From Candidula unifasciata (lineage: Eukaryota > Mollusca > Gastropoda > Stylommatophora > Geomitridae): a DNA stretch of 64,000 bases. A model generated the notes under the pieces. The model searched no databases, was not told the DNA's origin, and saw only the letters and a program-made list of their open reading frames with translations. Location of the stretch: the NCBI GenBank assembly GCA_905116865.2, contig CAJHNH020003188.1:1-64000 (forward strand). The letters run 5' to 3'. Position numbers and translations under genes: made by a program. Below are positions 34,878 through 47,282 of this stretch, piece after piece. Position 1 is the stretch's first letter. Each line of letters opens with the position of its first letter.

Positions 34878-35163
34878 TCTTCTTCTTCTTCGCGTTTACC
34901 AGCTGTACACTCTGACGGAAAGTTTTGGTTGCTCGTCCACTACTGAACTGCAGTCCTGCTCCAGAACCTGAGTGTTGCGTGTGCATCAGTTTTACAGATC
35001 TCATTCTCTTGAATACAGACTGTTGGTTCCTTGCCTCTCCGGCATACGCACTCCGACTTCAAAGGAAGCTCCCCAATTAGTCGACTCTTACCACATGCTT
35101 TTAGAGAGGCAGTGGGTCTATTCATGTTTTCCCCACAATGGGGTCCCGAAACCCACACGGGGG
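34878..35163 (-). mobile_element. Family B, best intact copy
   Basis: 286 bp bounded by an 11-bp direct repeat with one mismatch: TTGTAGTATCT at 34867-34877 and TTGTAGAATCT at 35164-35174. In element orientation (minus) it starts CCCCGTGTGGGTTTCGGGAC, has the CCCC-ATTG-GGGG hairpin, and ends in a (GAA)n-rich tail. No open frame longer than about 80 codons, so it is non-autonomous. Confidence 0.78.
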
Positions 35164-35327
35164 TTGTAGAATCTATAGTACATATTTACATTTGTACTGT
35201 TGTATTTTTGATAATTTCTCGGTAATTAATGATCACGGGAACGTAATCTTTTGCATGGGATAATATTTTCAGCTCGACGTTATTGCTTTATACATAAAAA
35301 GCATTTAGACTTCCCAGTTGTTGCGAA

Positions 35328-35610
35328 TTGATACACCGTGGCGGCCCGGCTGCAAGCTCGCCGCGGATCGGAAGGTCGTGGGTTAACTCCCTGGTGGAGC
35401 TGGATTTTTTTTTCAAAAATGACCTTGACTCCCAGGTTGACCCAGCTTGAGTGGGTACCGGGTGCCGTCCCGGGAAGTAAAGGCGGCTGGCGTGATGCTG
35501 ATCACATCACGCATCTTGTGCCGATTGGTCTATAAAAATATAGGTCTAGCCCTATATGCCCTATACGCCTAAAGGCGAGGAGAAGGGACCTTCACTTTAC
35601 TTGTTTATTT
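35328..35610 (+). mobile_element. SINE A, full-length with target duplication
   Basis: 283 bp between two exact copies of AGTTGTTGCGAA (35316-35327 and 35611-35622). The head is tRNA-like (GTGGCGGCCCGGCTGCAAGC, then GTCGTGGGTTAACTCCC as B box). The body contains a T-run, CTTGACTCCCAGGTTGACCC, GGGAAGTAAAGGCGGC and CTAGCCCTATATGCCC, then a CGCCTAAAGGCG palindrome and a CTTTACTTG end. This copy defines the family used for the other calls. Confidence 0.85.
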
Positions 35611-35622
35611 AGTTGTTGCGAA

Positions 35623-36774
35623 ACCGAGGTTATCCATGTTGGATATTCGTTTCTGTCGACTTGTTTCTGTCGTGAACTCACTAGTAATGGCAGGTGGTCG
35701 ATGACGTATTGCGTGTGCAACGCAGGCTCTCTTAAGTAACTGCATCGTCAGTAAGCTGCAAATCTGGCGTGAGACTTTTAGTGTTGGCGCATCTGTCTTA
35801 TGCAGTTACTTTGCGTGGGCGAGCTTCTTGATTTTGCTCAGGCTGACATGTTTTAATAGTTTTCAAATACGACAGTGAAGGACGTTCTGCATGGTCTTCC
35901 CTGATATGGGATGGAGCAGTTCAGGGAGGAACTCTTCTGTAGTGAAGTTGGAATCTCGTTTAACTACCACAGTCTTATCCAGACACTCTCTAATGCGTGT
36001 GTGTGTGTCTATGTATGTGTCAGCTGTCTACAATCTCTGAAACTAACAAGACTCCGTGACCTGCGAGTAAAGCACGTCTATGCCACTTTCAGGACCGAGA
36101 TATGAGACAATATAACCAACTCTAAAACAATCAGTAGAACTACCTTGGAGTGGCTGTTGCAACGGAGGACTGAGCACGCATGGGAATGGCCAATGTTCAA
36201 TAACGTCATTTGTGATAACATAACATACAATAACATAACTATATATCGCGTCAGCAGTCTAATTTGATCCGATGAAGACAACGTGTGCTGTAATTTGCTC
36301 CATTCTTGAACCTGTGCTGTTATATTTTCTCCAACGGTTTTAACCCAACTTAGTCAAACTTTGCATTGTTTCATCTAAACTTTGTCCAACTTGGCATTAT
36401 TTCATCCCACGTATGTTGTGATTTCTTTGTGTATTTTTCTTTAGATCGTTTATCTGTTTGTTTTGCGTCCATTAGGCCGGCTTCCATGTGAATTAGATTA
36501 TAAAATAAGAGACGATGTAAGCATTTGTGAACATCTGACGTGTCTGAAACTCCACAGCAATTTGAATAGAAGCTTTGAGATTATGCCTGAATGGGGATTC
36601 AGAAATGTGTTTTGATTTGTATCTATTGATGAATGTTAAGATTACATTCAGTTGGGCGTTGTGTGGATGTTTTATCTAGTTGATGTTTCTTACCCGGACA
36701 TATATCTTGGAAAGGAGGGAGAGTGGGAGGGGGAAAAGAGAGGACAGAAAATGGGGGAGGGGGCAACAAAGAGA
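35623..36774. other. 1.15 kb of unique sequence, no gene recognised
   Basis: Open frames up to 70 codons without domains; short GT-rich patch near 36000. Confidence 0.5.
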
Positions 36775-36860
36775 GATCTAGAGGGACTAGCCCGCGACTC
36801 TCAGATTCTCATGCGACCGTCTAGCCTGTACACCACGGCGGCTATTTTCGTACTTGCTAC
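36775..36860 (-). mobile_element. SINE A head fragment
   Basis: On minus it reads GCCGCCGTGGTGTACAGGCT, then GAGAGTCGCGGGCTAGTCCC, in the A box and B box positions of SINE A. The body is absent. Confidence 0.5.
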
Positions 36861-36877
36861 GTAGATTAGATCCAAAC

Positions 36878-36884
<7 letters not shown>

Positions 36885-36957
<73 letters not shown>

Positions 36958-36985
36958 ACTCTCTCTCTTTCTCTCTCTGAATCTC
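36885..36985. repeat. (CT)n microsatellite
   Basis: About 75 bp pure CT, then interrupted. Confidence 0.95.
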
Positions 36986-37189
36986 CTTTTCTCTTTTATA
37001 GGTCACAGCCTAAGACTAAGACATGAAGACACGCAATGACTTCCAACAGCCGCCATACTGGGCCGGAGAGATGGGACAAATAAGACCACATTAATAAAAC
37101 AGGCATGCGCAGACCTGTCAACACAGATACTGGAGGAATTAAAGAGCTAAGACAGAGACAGGCACAAGACACAGACTGGCGACAGAATA

Positions 37190-37530
37190 TACTGGCGAAA
37201 GTCCTCCACTGGAGAAAGTCATACACCGGAGAAAGACATTTACTGGAGAAAGTCATACATCGGAGAAAGACATATACAGCAGAAAGTTATACACCGGAGA
37301 AAGACAAACACTGGAGAAAGTCATACACCGGAGAAAGACATATACTGGAGAAACTTATACACCGGAGAAAGACACATACTTGAGAAAGTTATACACCGGA
37401 GAAAGACAAACACTGGAGAAAGACATACACTGGAGAAAGACATACACTGGAGAAAGTCATACACTGGAGAAAGTCATACACTGGAGAAAGACATACACTG
37501 GAGAAAGTCATACACTGGAGAAAGACAGGT
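37190..37530. repeat. 18-bp minisatellite, about 19 copies
   Basis: The unit is ACTGGAGAAAGTCATACA, with ACCGG and GACAT variants. The frame reads YTGE-HTLEK, which superficially recalls zinc-finger linkers, but there are no Cys/His pairs. Confidence 0.9.
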
Positions 37531-37598
37531 GCGGGAAAATATGGGATAGAATCAATAAGTAGCATCAACAAAACTTTAAGGATTAAAATGATTTTCTC

Positions 37599-38385
<787 letters not shown>

Positions 38386-38480
38386 TCGTCTGCTCCACCG
38401 AGTTCAGACTGGTCTATGAAAAACCTGTCTAGCCCTATGTGCCAAATATGTCTGAAGGCGTCCACAAATGCCCTTTACTT
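38386..38480 (+). mobile_element. SINE A 3' fragment
   Basis: GGTCTATGAAAAACCTGTCT, AGCCCTATGTGCCAAATA and a CTGAAGGCG...CCCTTTACTT end match the tail of SINE A. Confidence 0.6.
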
Positions 38481-39308
38481 ATCACAACAAGATGGAGTTG
38501 AAAACTGCTGTGGTGCCCCTCTACGTTTGTAGTGCACTAAACACGCTCTTGGTGTGCTTGATTGTAATCCGGCCCTGGGCATAGGACAGAAATACAAGCT
38601 ATGAACAAATGTTATACTTAGATCGAGAAGGCGGAAGGGGGGGGGGGGGAAGAACGCCAACTGTCTGTCTGTAAATGATAGAAACAACAAGTCAAAGTTG
38701 TGTAGCGAGGAGAGAAACAACCAGAATCAAGTGCAGCAATTTACCAAGAAAATTGATGTCAACGAGAAAAATATGAGTCCTGCTATAGATTTGCTAGAAC
38801 TGTCTGAGATCGTGTGCATTAGTGATCACATAAAAGCTCTAAATGGAGTCTGAGGTGATGTTTAAAAGGTGACGGTACAATGAAGAACATCTTTATTGAT
38901 TTCTGGATATGAAAGTAAGACGCCGACATAGAATGGTTTTTTAAAGTGCAGGTACTAGTAGTGAAGATACATGACACTCTCCATTGAGAATTGACGGTTT
39001 CACAGATGTGCTGGGACGTCAAAGTTGTCCTCGGTTGACCTGCCTTGACTTTGAAGATATGACCATCAGAAGTGTCTCGGATAGTCAGAGATTCCAGACT
39101 CTGGGGGTCCTTTTAAACTTTGTGTAATGGGGCTGAAACTTCGTGAAAAGGTTTTGGTTTGCGCCAAAAGTCACTTTCATTAGCAACTTGTATCTCCATT
39201 AGCGCTTTTGTAATGAACAATATTGATGAGTGTATGCGTTAGTAGGTAACAATAGACATTAGGGACCCGCTTCACAGCCTTCAGTTGTATGAGACATGTA
39301 ACTACCAG
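38481..39308. other. No gene recognised
   Basis: Unique sequence with a G-run near 38640. Confidence 0.45.
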
Positions 39309-39662
39309 AGTGGGTTTCAGGGTCTTATTGTAAGGAACTAAACAGAATAGACCCACTGCCCCCACCCCCCACCCCCCCCCCCCCACAAGCATGTCGTAAA
39401 ATGGGCCAAACGACCAGAACTTTCCGCCGGAGTTTACAGTCAGTGGTCTAATTTGAGAGGTTTTCTTCTAAGTTGGAGTGCATCTACCTGAGAGGCAAGG
39501 AATCAACCGACTGCATGAAAAGGTCAGATTTGTAAAACGGATATGCACGCAAAATTTATGTTCTAGAATGAGACCAAAGTCCAGAAGTGGATAAACAAAT
39601 AAAACTTTCTGCCAGAGTTTTTCAGCTAGTGAAGGCCAAGAAGTGAAAGAAGAAAAAGAAGG
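39309..39662 (+). mobile_element. Family B copy, rearranged
   Basis: It starts GAGTGGGTTTCAGGGTCTTA, has GACCCACTGCC, a C-rich insertion, CAAGCATGTCGTAA, and then an out-of-order CTTTCCGCCGGAGTTTACAG. After that come GGAGTGCATCTACCTGAGAG, GCAAGGAATCAACCGACTGC, a second CTTTCTGCCAGAGTTT and a GAAAGAAGAAAAAGAAGG tail. The duplicated TTTCCGCC-GAGTTT block makes it longer than other copies. Confidence 0.7.
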
Positions 39663-39704
39663 TGCATTTAAGGGCTAACTAATATGGTTATAATGTTACT
39701 GATT

Positions 39705-39741
39705 ATCATTTTAATGATGATGATGATGGTGATGTTGTTGT

Positions 39742-39781
<40 letters not shown>

Positions 39782-39785
39782 TACC
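39705..39785. repeat. (GAT)n microsatellite
   Basis: ATGATGATG run with GTTGTTGTT interruption. Confidence 0.92.
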
Positions 39786-40104
39786 AAACTCGTTATGTTT
39801 TTGATTTCATTTAAAAAAAAATACGGACCACATTAAATAACAACTTGAACCAAAATTATTATTTAGGTTAGTTTAACAGTTGGTTGATTCCACATCTGGG
39901 GCTGTTGCACAAAAGGAATTATGTTTCCCCGTGTTCAATAGAAACTTGATCATAAACAATATACACAGTCGACAAGAAGGAATGTCTTACCTGTAAGGAG
40001 TCAGTCAAGTGTGACGGGAATATGTTTAAAGTATGAAGATGTAGAGGTCTTGTGTCGTGCAGGGTGTTTAATGTCGTCAGTGGTTGACACGTTTGTGAAG
40101 TTAA

Positions 40105-40665
40105 TCGTAGAACTCGAGAGAGCAGAGAGACGGGGAGAGAGACAGATGAGATACTGAGAGGTGGGGAGATGGGGAGAGCGACAGATGAGATACTGAGAGG
40201 TGGTCAGACGGGGGGGGGGAGACAGATGAGATACTGAGAGAGATGAGGGAGAGATCGGGGATGGGGAGAGCGACAGATGAGATACTGAGAGGTGGGGAGA
40301 CGGGGAGAGAGACAGATGAGATACTGAGAGGTGGGGAGACGGGGAGAGAGACAGATGAGATACCGAGAGGTGGGGGTCAGATGGGGAGAGAGACAGATGA
40401 GATACTGAGAGGTGGGGAGATAGGGAGAGAGAGACAGATGAGATACTGAGAGGTGGTCAGACGGGGAGAGAGACAGATGAGATACTGAGAGGTGGGGAGA
40501 CGGGGAGAGAGACAGATGAGATACTGAGAGGTGGTCCGACGGGAGAGAGACAGATGAGATACCGAGAGGTGGTCCGACGGGGAGAGCGACAGATGAGATA
40601 CTGAGAGGTGGGGAGATGGGGAGAGATAGATGAGATACCGAGAGGTGGGGAGACAGGGAAAGGAA
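40105..40665. repeat. 39-bp minisatellite, about 14 copies
   Basis: The core is GACAGATGAGATACTGAGAG followed by GTGGGGAGACGGGGAGAGA. CAGAC and CCGAC variants change the unit by a few bases. Confidence 0.9.
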
Positions 40666-41755
40666 AGGTATGGACAGTAGCAGGACGAGGTAAGCGTGAT
40701 AGAGGGAAGGATAGTGACGCAGAGATGGAATAAGGGAGATATAGAGAGCGGTCTGTGGTACTGAAAGAGTTAATACAGGTTCTACCAGCTTGGGCAGTCT
40801 CGTGCGGCTGGTCAGTATGACGGACTGTGCTGTTTACATCGACTGTGTGTCTGGACTCAAGCCAATGATCTCCTATTGCAAGTTTGTGTTGTTTCTTGAC
40901 CAGTTCACCATGCACTAAGGCAGTATGGGGGACATTTTTTTTTTTAGAAGTCATTGGAATGTTTATAACATCCTACACGAATCATTTACAGCTAACAACT
41001 TAACAATTACCCTGCTTATTTGGCCACACATTTTATTTCTTACTGACTTATGATTCACTACAAATAAATCGACGTCAATGGGGAAAACAGCTACGGGAGT
41101 TATGTAAGATCGAGCTCCTATCGAGTCTATCAGGGCAGGGGGAGACCAGCAGATTTAGCATGCCTTAAACGACATTATACTGCTTACGTGTAAATGTTCC
41201 GCAACTATGCAGCCTGGAAACCGTTGATATGAAAGTTGTGCATGGTTAGATCTGTCCGGTTGGATGATTTTCTGAAACTGGTCGGGTGGTAGCGGGACTC
41301 AAGGTGAGCTCAAGGTTAAGCCTAATAGGAAGATAATAGATATTGGAGCTAGACTTGAAGGAAAGGTCCCGGGTGTTTGTGACTTGGGGAGAAATTAAAG
41401 CTTACACTGGGTTCTCGTATAGGTAAATGACAAGTTTCAGAGTTACAAGAACCGTTGTCAGTGTCATCTTGTTTAATGCTACGATATATCATGAGTTGCA
41501 GGGACAAGTTGTATTTGTTGTCATATTTCTGTCCCAGACAATTCATTAAACTTTCTGAAGATGTATGGGGGAACAAAGTCCCGGTCCGTCCTCTAGCTGT
41601 ACAGGTGAAACAGCATAATCCGATCTGTGCTGGGAGTTGATTCCCCGGCCATTGTCTTGTCAAGCCGTATTATTAATTACTTTGCCAAAAGGGGTTTTTC
41701 TAGAAAGGGAAATATTTATTTTTATTATTCTGTGGCAAAGTTCACACTAGGCTTT
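40666..41755. other. 1.1 kb of unique sequence, no gene recognised
   Basis: A 165-codon minus frame begins here but most of it is the antisense of the 39-bp array; the unique part (about 90 codons) shows no domain. Confidence 0.45.
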
Positions 41756-42002
41756 CTTTTTCTTCTTCTTCTTCTTCTTCTTCTTCTTCTTCTTCTTCTT
41801 CTTCTTCTTCTTCTTCTTCTTCTTCTTCTGTCTTTCTTCTTCTTGTTCTTCTTCTTCAATCTTCTTCCTTATTCAAGTCTTCTTCTTTCTTCTTCTTCTT
41901 CATTTTCTTCTTATGTCTTCTTCTTTTTTCTTCTTCTCTTTCTTTATCTTCTTCTCTTCGAATCTTCAGCTCTTCAACTTTCTTCTTCTTCTTCTTCTTG
42001 GC

Positions 42003-42068
<66 letters not shown>
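41756..42068. repeat. (TTC)n then (ATT)n microsatellites
   Basis: Pure TTC at 41756-41830, degenerate TTC to about 41998, pure ATT at 42005-42068. Confidence 0.95.
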
Positions 42069-42119
42069 GTATTTCCTCCTTATTCTTCTTTCATAATATG
42101 CACATTATCATATGATCAT

Positions 42120-42232
42120 AACATGCTTTATTTGTAAAAAGACGGTAATTGAAAGGGCCAAATGTAAGACGGGCCTGCGTGCCCAATTTGTGACCCTTTG
42201 AAAATAAAGTTCGTTCGTTCGTTCGTTCTTCT
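42120..42232 (+). mobile_element. Family E 3' end with TTCG tail
   Basis: GGGCCAAATGTAAGACGGGC, CTGCGTGCCCAATTTGTGAC, CCTTTGAAAATAAAG and a (GTTC)n tail; the best preserved plus-strand copy. Confidence 0.75.
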
Positions 42233-42361
42233 TCTTTTAATGTTTGTGTGTGTGTGCGTTCGTGTGTGTGAGTGTGTTTCCAGATAGTGTATTTGGTGAA
42301 GAGTTTGCCATCATGACTATCTCATCCTTCTGTCTCGTGTTCTGTGGCCATTTTCTGATAT

Positions 42362-43145
42362 AGATGTCAACCATGCCATCATGCCCATCATGCCACACTA
42401 CCCATCATGTCACACTACCCATCATGCCACACTACCCATCATGCCACACTACCCATCATGTCACACTACCCATCATGCCACACTACCCATCATGCCACAC
42501 TACCCATCATGTCACACTACCCATCATGCCACACTACCCATCATGCCACACTACCCATCATATCACACTACCCATCATGTCACACTACCCATCATGCCAC
42601 ACTACCCATCATGTCACACTACCCATCATGTCACACTACCCATCATGCCACAATACCCATCATGTCACACTACCCATCATGTCGCACTACCCATCATGTC
42701 GCACTTACCATCATGTCACACTACCCATCATGTCACCTTGCCATCATGTCACCACTACCCATCATGCGTGTTCTGTTACCATATATGCATGCACTACCCA
42801 TCATGTCACACTACCCATCATGTCACACTACCCATCATGTCACACTACCCATCATGTCACACTACCCATCATGCCACACTACCCATCATGTCACACTACC
42901 CATCATGTCACACTACCCATCATGCCACACTACCCATCATGCCACACTACCCATCATGCCACACTACCCATCATGCCACACTACCCATCATGCCACACTA
43001 CCCATCATGTCACACTACCCATCATGCCACACTACCCATCATGCCACACTACCCATCATGCCACACTACCCATCATGCCACACTACCCATCATGTCACAC
43101 TACCCATCATGCCACACTACCCATCATGCCACACTACCCATCATG
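42362..43145. repeat. 17-bp minisatellite, about 45 copies
   Basis: The unit is CACACTACCCATCATGT or CACACTACCCATCATGC; the T/C site is the main polymorphism. A disrupted segment at 42700-42795 splits two homogeneous blocks. Three plus-strand frames of 267-324 codons are open because no phase has a stop. Confidence 0.94.
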
Positions 43146-43432
43146 CATTCCCCTACCGTTCTTCCTCCCACAAGTTTCGTGTAGTCTCTACTGTGTACCT
43201 AGCTCAGATATCAGCCACTTTCGTTTCTGCAGTCAATCAACCACAAAGGATAATCTTGTGATAGATGGACATTGTTCATTTACAAATAATCTTCATCGCA
43301 TATCAGACATGGCAATAAGTGCTCTGATCTGCTCCTAAATATGTCTCTTAAGTGTTTGTAGACTAACAGTTCCTATTCTGCTCTGGTTGATGTAACCACG
43401 GGTGGCCCCCGTATGGTTTTAGTGCCTCGAAA
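43146..43432. other. No gene recognised
   Basis: Unique spacer. Confidence 0.4.
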
Positions 43433-43645
43433 CACCAGTTGGTACACCCATGGTGTGCACTCTATTCACCAGTTGGCACACTCATGGTGTGCACTCTATT
43501 TACCAGTTAGTACACTCATGGTGTGCACTCTAGTTACCAGTTGGTACACTCAGGGTTTGCAATCTATTTACCAGTTGGTACACTTATGGTGTGCACTCTA
43601 TTTACCAGTTAGTACACTCATGGTCTGCACTCTATTCACCAGTTG
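43433..43645. repeat. 34-bp minisatellite, about 6 copies
   Basis: The core is CACCAGTTGGTACACTCATG followed by GTGTGCACTCTATT. Confidence 0.9.
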
Positions 43646-43719
43646 TGCATTCTATTCAGTAAAGGAAAATTTTCCATGAAATTGAAAGCCTTACATCTTG
43701 ACTCTCTCTCTCTCTCTCT

Positions 43720-43833
43720 TATATCATTGATGATGTGTCTCCTGCCCATAGATGGCCCACTCCTGATAGTTGCACTGCCAGCCAGAGCGTCTGCTCTCTC
43801 ATTGCCTTTCACACCAGCATTGGCTCGGACGAA
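43720..43833 (-). pseudogene. Non-LTR RNase H remnant
   Basis: On minus it reads FVRANAGVKGNERADALAGS, then GPSMGRRHIINDI. The A-N/H-AGVKGNERAD block matches the RNase H C-terminus of LINEs, and the GP-M-R-I-ND block matches the segment that follows in 19347-19577. It lies within a 186-codon open frame, but the upstream part is antisense to Family B and other sequence and is not a continuous domain. A CT run at 43702-43720 encodes RERERES directly after it. Confidence 0.7.
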
Positions 43834-43984
43834 AAGGTGATGATTTTGCGAAACGCTGCGTGCTGTATCAGATGGATCTACTGTTTCCGTATGTATCCCA
43901 CCTTCATATTCTGTAAACATGCATTGGTAAATGATAGACAGGAAAGAAATGCAGACCACAACTTGATCATTACATCTGTCCATG

Positions 43985-44090
43985 GTACTTCTGCTTCTTC
44001 TTTTTTGGCGATCACTGACTGTAAACTGTGGCGAAAAGTTCTGAGCGTTTGGCCCATATAACGACATGCTTGGTGGTGGGGAGGGGGGAG
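43985..44090 (-). mobile_element. Family B, short internally deleted copy
   Basis: TCTTCTTTTTTGGCGATCAC, CTGTAAACTGTGGCGAAAAG and then directly ACGACATGCTTGGTGG. The 150-bp centre is deleted. Confidence 0.6.
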
Positions 44091-44264
44091 AGACTGAGGT
44101 CAATCCCCCCTTCCCCCTTCCCGAAAATAGCTCCACACAATCCGTGGCTGGGTAGAGAAAGATGTGGAAGCTGCACAGTCCCAGGCATCCCTTCAAGAAT
44201 GATTGTAGTCAGTCAGTACCTGGCAGCCACAGCTTGAAACACCTCCATGCCTGGCTGGGGATTG

Positions 44265-45770
44265 TGGTTTACTTTCTGTGAGGCTGGAACTAAATCTTTT
44301 GCAGTCTTTATTTCTTTCTGTGAGGCTGGAACTAAGTCTTCGGCGGTCTTTATTTCTTTCTGTGAGGGTGGAACTAAGTCTTCGGCGGTCTTCATTTCTT
44401 TCTGTGAGGCTGGAACTAAATCTTTGGCAGTCTTTATTTCTTTCTGTGAGGCTGGAACTAAATCTTAGGCAGTCTTTATTTCTTTCTGTGAGGCTGGAAC
44501 TAAATCTTAGGCTGTCTTTATTTCTTTCTGTGAGGCTGGAACTAAATCTTTGGCAGTCTTTATTTCTTTCTGTGAGGCTGGAACTAAATCTTCGGCGGTC
44601 TTCATTTCTTTCTGTGAGGCTGGAACTAAATCTTAGGCAGTCTTTATTTCTTTCTGTGAGGCTGGAACTAAATCTTTGGCAGTCTTTATTTCTTTCTGTG
44701 AGGGTTGAACTAAATCTTAGGCAGTCTTTATTTCTTTCTGTGAGGCTGGAACTAAATCTTTGGCAGTCTTCATTTCTTTCTGTGAAGCTGGAACAAAATC
44801 TTAGGCAGTCTTTATTTCTTTCTGTGAGGCTGGAACTAAATCTTTGGCAGTCTTCATTTCTTTCTGTGAAGCTGGAACTAAATCTTTGGCAGTCTTTATT
44901 TCTTTCTGTGAGGCTGGAACTAAATCTTAGGCAGTCTTTATTTCTTTCTGTGAGGGTGGAACTAAATCTTTGGCAGTCTTTATTTCTTTCTGTGAGGCTG
45001 GAACTAAATCTTTGGCAGTCTTTATTTCTTTCTGTGAGGCTGGAACTAAATCTTAGGCAGTCTTTATTTCTTTCTGTGAGGCCGGAACTAAATCTTTGGC
45101 AGTCTTCATTTCTTTCTGTGAGGCCGGAACTAAATCTTTGGCAGTCTTCATTTCTTTCTGTGAGGCTGGAACTAAATCTTTGGCAGTCTTTATTTCTGTT
45201 TGTGAAGGTGGAACTAAGTCTTCGGCGGTCTTCATTTCTTTCTGTGAGGGTGGAACTAAATCTTTGGCGGTCTTCATTTCTTTCTGTGAGGCTGGAACTA
45301 AATATTAGGCAGTCTTTATTTCTGTTTGTGAAGGTGGAACTAAGTCTTCGGCGGTCTTCATTTCTTTCTGTGAGGCTGGAACTAAGTCTTCGGCGGTCTT
45401 CATTTCTTTCTGTGAGGGTGGAACTAAATCTTTGGCAGTCTTCATTTCTTTCTGTGAGGCTGGAACTAAATCTTTGGCAGTCTATATTTCTGTTTGTGAA
45501 GGTGGAACTAAGTCTTCGGCGGTCTTCATTTCTTTCTGTGAGGCTGGAACTAAATATTAGGCAGTCTTTATTTCTTTCTGTGAAGGTGGAACTAAGTCTT
45601 CGGCGGTCTTCATTTTCTATCTGTGAGGGTGGAACTAAGTCTTCGGCGGTCTTCATTTTCTATCTGTGAGGGTGGAACTAAGTCTTCGGCGGTCTTCATT
45701 TTCTATCTGTGAGGGTGGAACTAAGTCTTCGGCGGTCTTCATTTCTTTCTGTGAGGATGGAACTAAGTCA
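44265..45770. repeat. 42-bp minisatellite, about 36 copies
   Basis: The core is TTTCTTTCTGTGAGGCTGGA followed by ACTAAATCTTTGGCAGTCTTTA. The variants CTTCGGCGG, CTTTGGCAG and CTTAGGCAG mark subtypes; the CTTCGGCGG type dominates both ends and CTTTGGCAG or CTTAGGCAG the centre. Both strands stay open (463 codons plus, 487 minus; minus unit TERNKDCQRFSSSL). I see no start context, signal or domain outside the array. Confidence 0.94.
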
Positions 45771-46819
45771 TAGTTTTTAAAACTGTTGTTTTTTTTCCGT
45801 ATCGGTTATACTAAATCCCGTCTGTCTCTAGTTGTTTTTTGGACAGAACTAAGTCATTTTGGGTTGTAGTTCTTTCAGTGTTTGTCAAATTAAGCCAGCA
45901 AAATTGTATCGCTTTCTGTGGGTACAACTAAGTTTTTTTTTCTTCTAAGTGGTTAAAAAAAAGGGGGGGGGGGGGGGAATAAGACACGGCCAGTTTTTAG
46001 TTTGTTAAGTCGCAGGAGAAGGAAAACCCCCAGGATTTGTAGCATTAAGTATAGGCAATTATTCAAACAACAGCAGCGATAACACAAACAACAACAGCCA
46101 TAACACCAACAACAACAGCGATTAGACCAACATCAACAGCGATAACACAGCCAGTAAATGCTGTCAATAGCCGACCTCTTTCTTGTACCCAAAGTATTTG
46201 TCAAATCTGCAACCTGTACCCGAAATAACGTCCCCTGCCGCACATATACAAGAAGCTCTATAGAAACAGGAGAGCGGTGAATCACTACGTTCCGCTGTTG
46301 CGTGGGAATATCAGGCCTTTCTCAGAATATACCCGTACTGTGTACACGCAGGGTGGGTTCAAATCTGTTCAGCCTCGAGACCTTTATAGTTATGTAAACA
46401 AACTTACTTGACACCGGGTATTTTCTAGATAACCCCTGGTTTTCTTGTCATCCTGGTAAAGGCGTCTCCAGGCTTTTGTTAATTGGGAGTGAAAGGGGGC
46501 GGTGGGGGGGGGGGGGGGACAGCGGAGTGTGGAACAGAGTATAGGGCTCTCCATTGAAAGAAAACTGCAGTTAAATTGTATTTAAACATCAAGGTAAATT
46601 GTGTGTTGGGTGTGAAGGTAAGTGGGAGGTTGAAAGTGATTGTAAGCGGTGTGGGAATGGTAAATGTATCTGTATGTTTTAGAATGTGTGGAGTGGGGTG
46701 ATTGTCAGATGCAAATTTACCTTGGTTATATAACGGCAAAGACTCGCGGGCGCACCGGTGTCTTAGGGTGGGAAAATGGGTAGTTGGCTCAGGAGATAGA
46801 GGGTTTACGTTAGTGCCAT
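45771..46819. other. No gene recognised; minor CAACAG repeat
   Basis: Units of about 24 bp with ACAACAGCGATAACACAA occur about four times at 46067-46150; T- and G-runs near 45960 and 46500. Nothing else recognised. Confidence 0.5.
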
Positions 46820-47070
46820 TTCTGTGCTGTAGCGGCTAAACGCTTGTCTGCGGAGTCGTTGGTCGTTTGTTCAAATCCTAACAGTGCCGAATTTTTTTCA
46901 CAAAATAATCTTGGCTCCAAGTCAGCCGTAAATGGGTATCTTGTAAAGTCTTAGGAAGTAAAGGCGGCCGGCGCGATGTTGACCACATCCGCCACCGAGC
47001 TTATTTCTCTATACAATGGAGATCTGGCACGTTATAAGTCATATGCATAAAGAAGTGGGAAAAGTCGTTT
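46820..47070 (+). mobile_element. SINE A copy, diverged tail
   Basis: Head GCTGTAGCGGCTAAACGCTT with B box TTGTTCAAATCC, then a T-run, TCTTGGCTCCAAGTCAGCC, GGAAGTAAAGGCGGCCGGCG and GATGTTGACCACATCCGCC. The tail is only weakly similar. Confidence 0.7.
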
Positions 47071-47282
47071 AGTGGCATCTGCAAAAACCGTTTCAATCTA
47101 TTTGACTGCAGATTCCTGCTGCTGCACCCGGACTAGGCAGCTACGTGATGTCTGGCCAACCTGGCAACCATGTCACAGCCGCTGAGGCGACTCTTGTGCT
47201 AATTTATCTCCAATCGAACTCGACCATCTCAGGTGCACACTCATAGAAAGTTTGTCAATGGTCAATGAATCTCCTCATTCCT

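Noticed and set aside
37105..37562. Repeated TGE-HTLEK resembling C2H2 zinc-finger linkers
   Set aside because: No Cys or His pairs at finger spacing; the 18-bp period is far shorter than a finger.
42362..43145. Possible CRISPR-like or regularly spaced array
   Set aside because: Units are contiguous with no unique spacers, in a eukaryotic setting; the same holds for every array here.
42364..43338. 324-codon His/Thr/Pro-rich frame possibly encoding a metal-binding protein
   Set aside because: All three plus phases of the 17-bp array are open; no flanking coding sequence.
44193..45656. 487-codon minus open frame with TERNKDCQRFSSSL repeats, looking like a repetitive structural protein
   Set aside because: The 42-bp unit is divisible by three and stop-free on both strands, giving a 463-codon frame on the other strand too. 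Subtype changes alter residues with no bias to silent sites, and no domain or signal lies outside the array.
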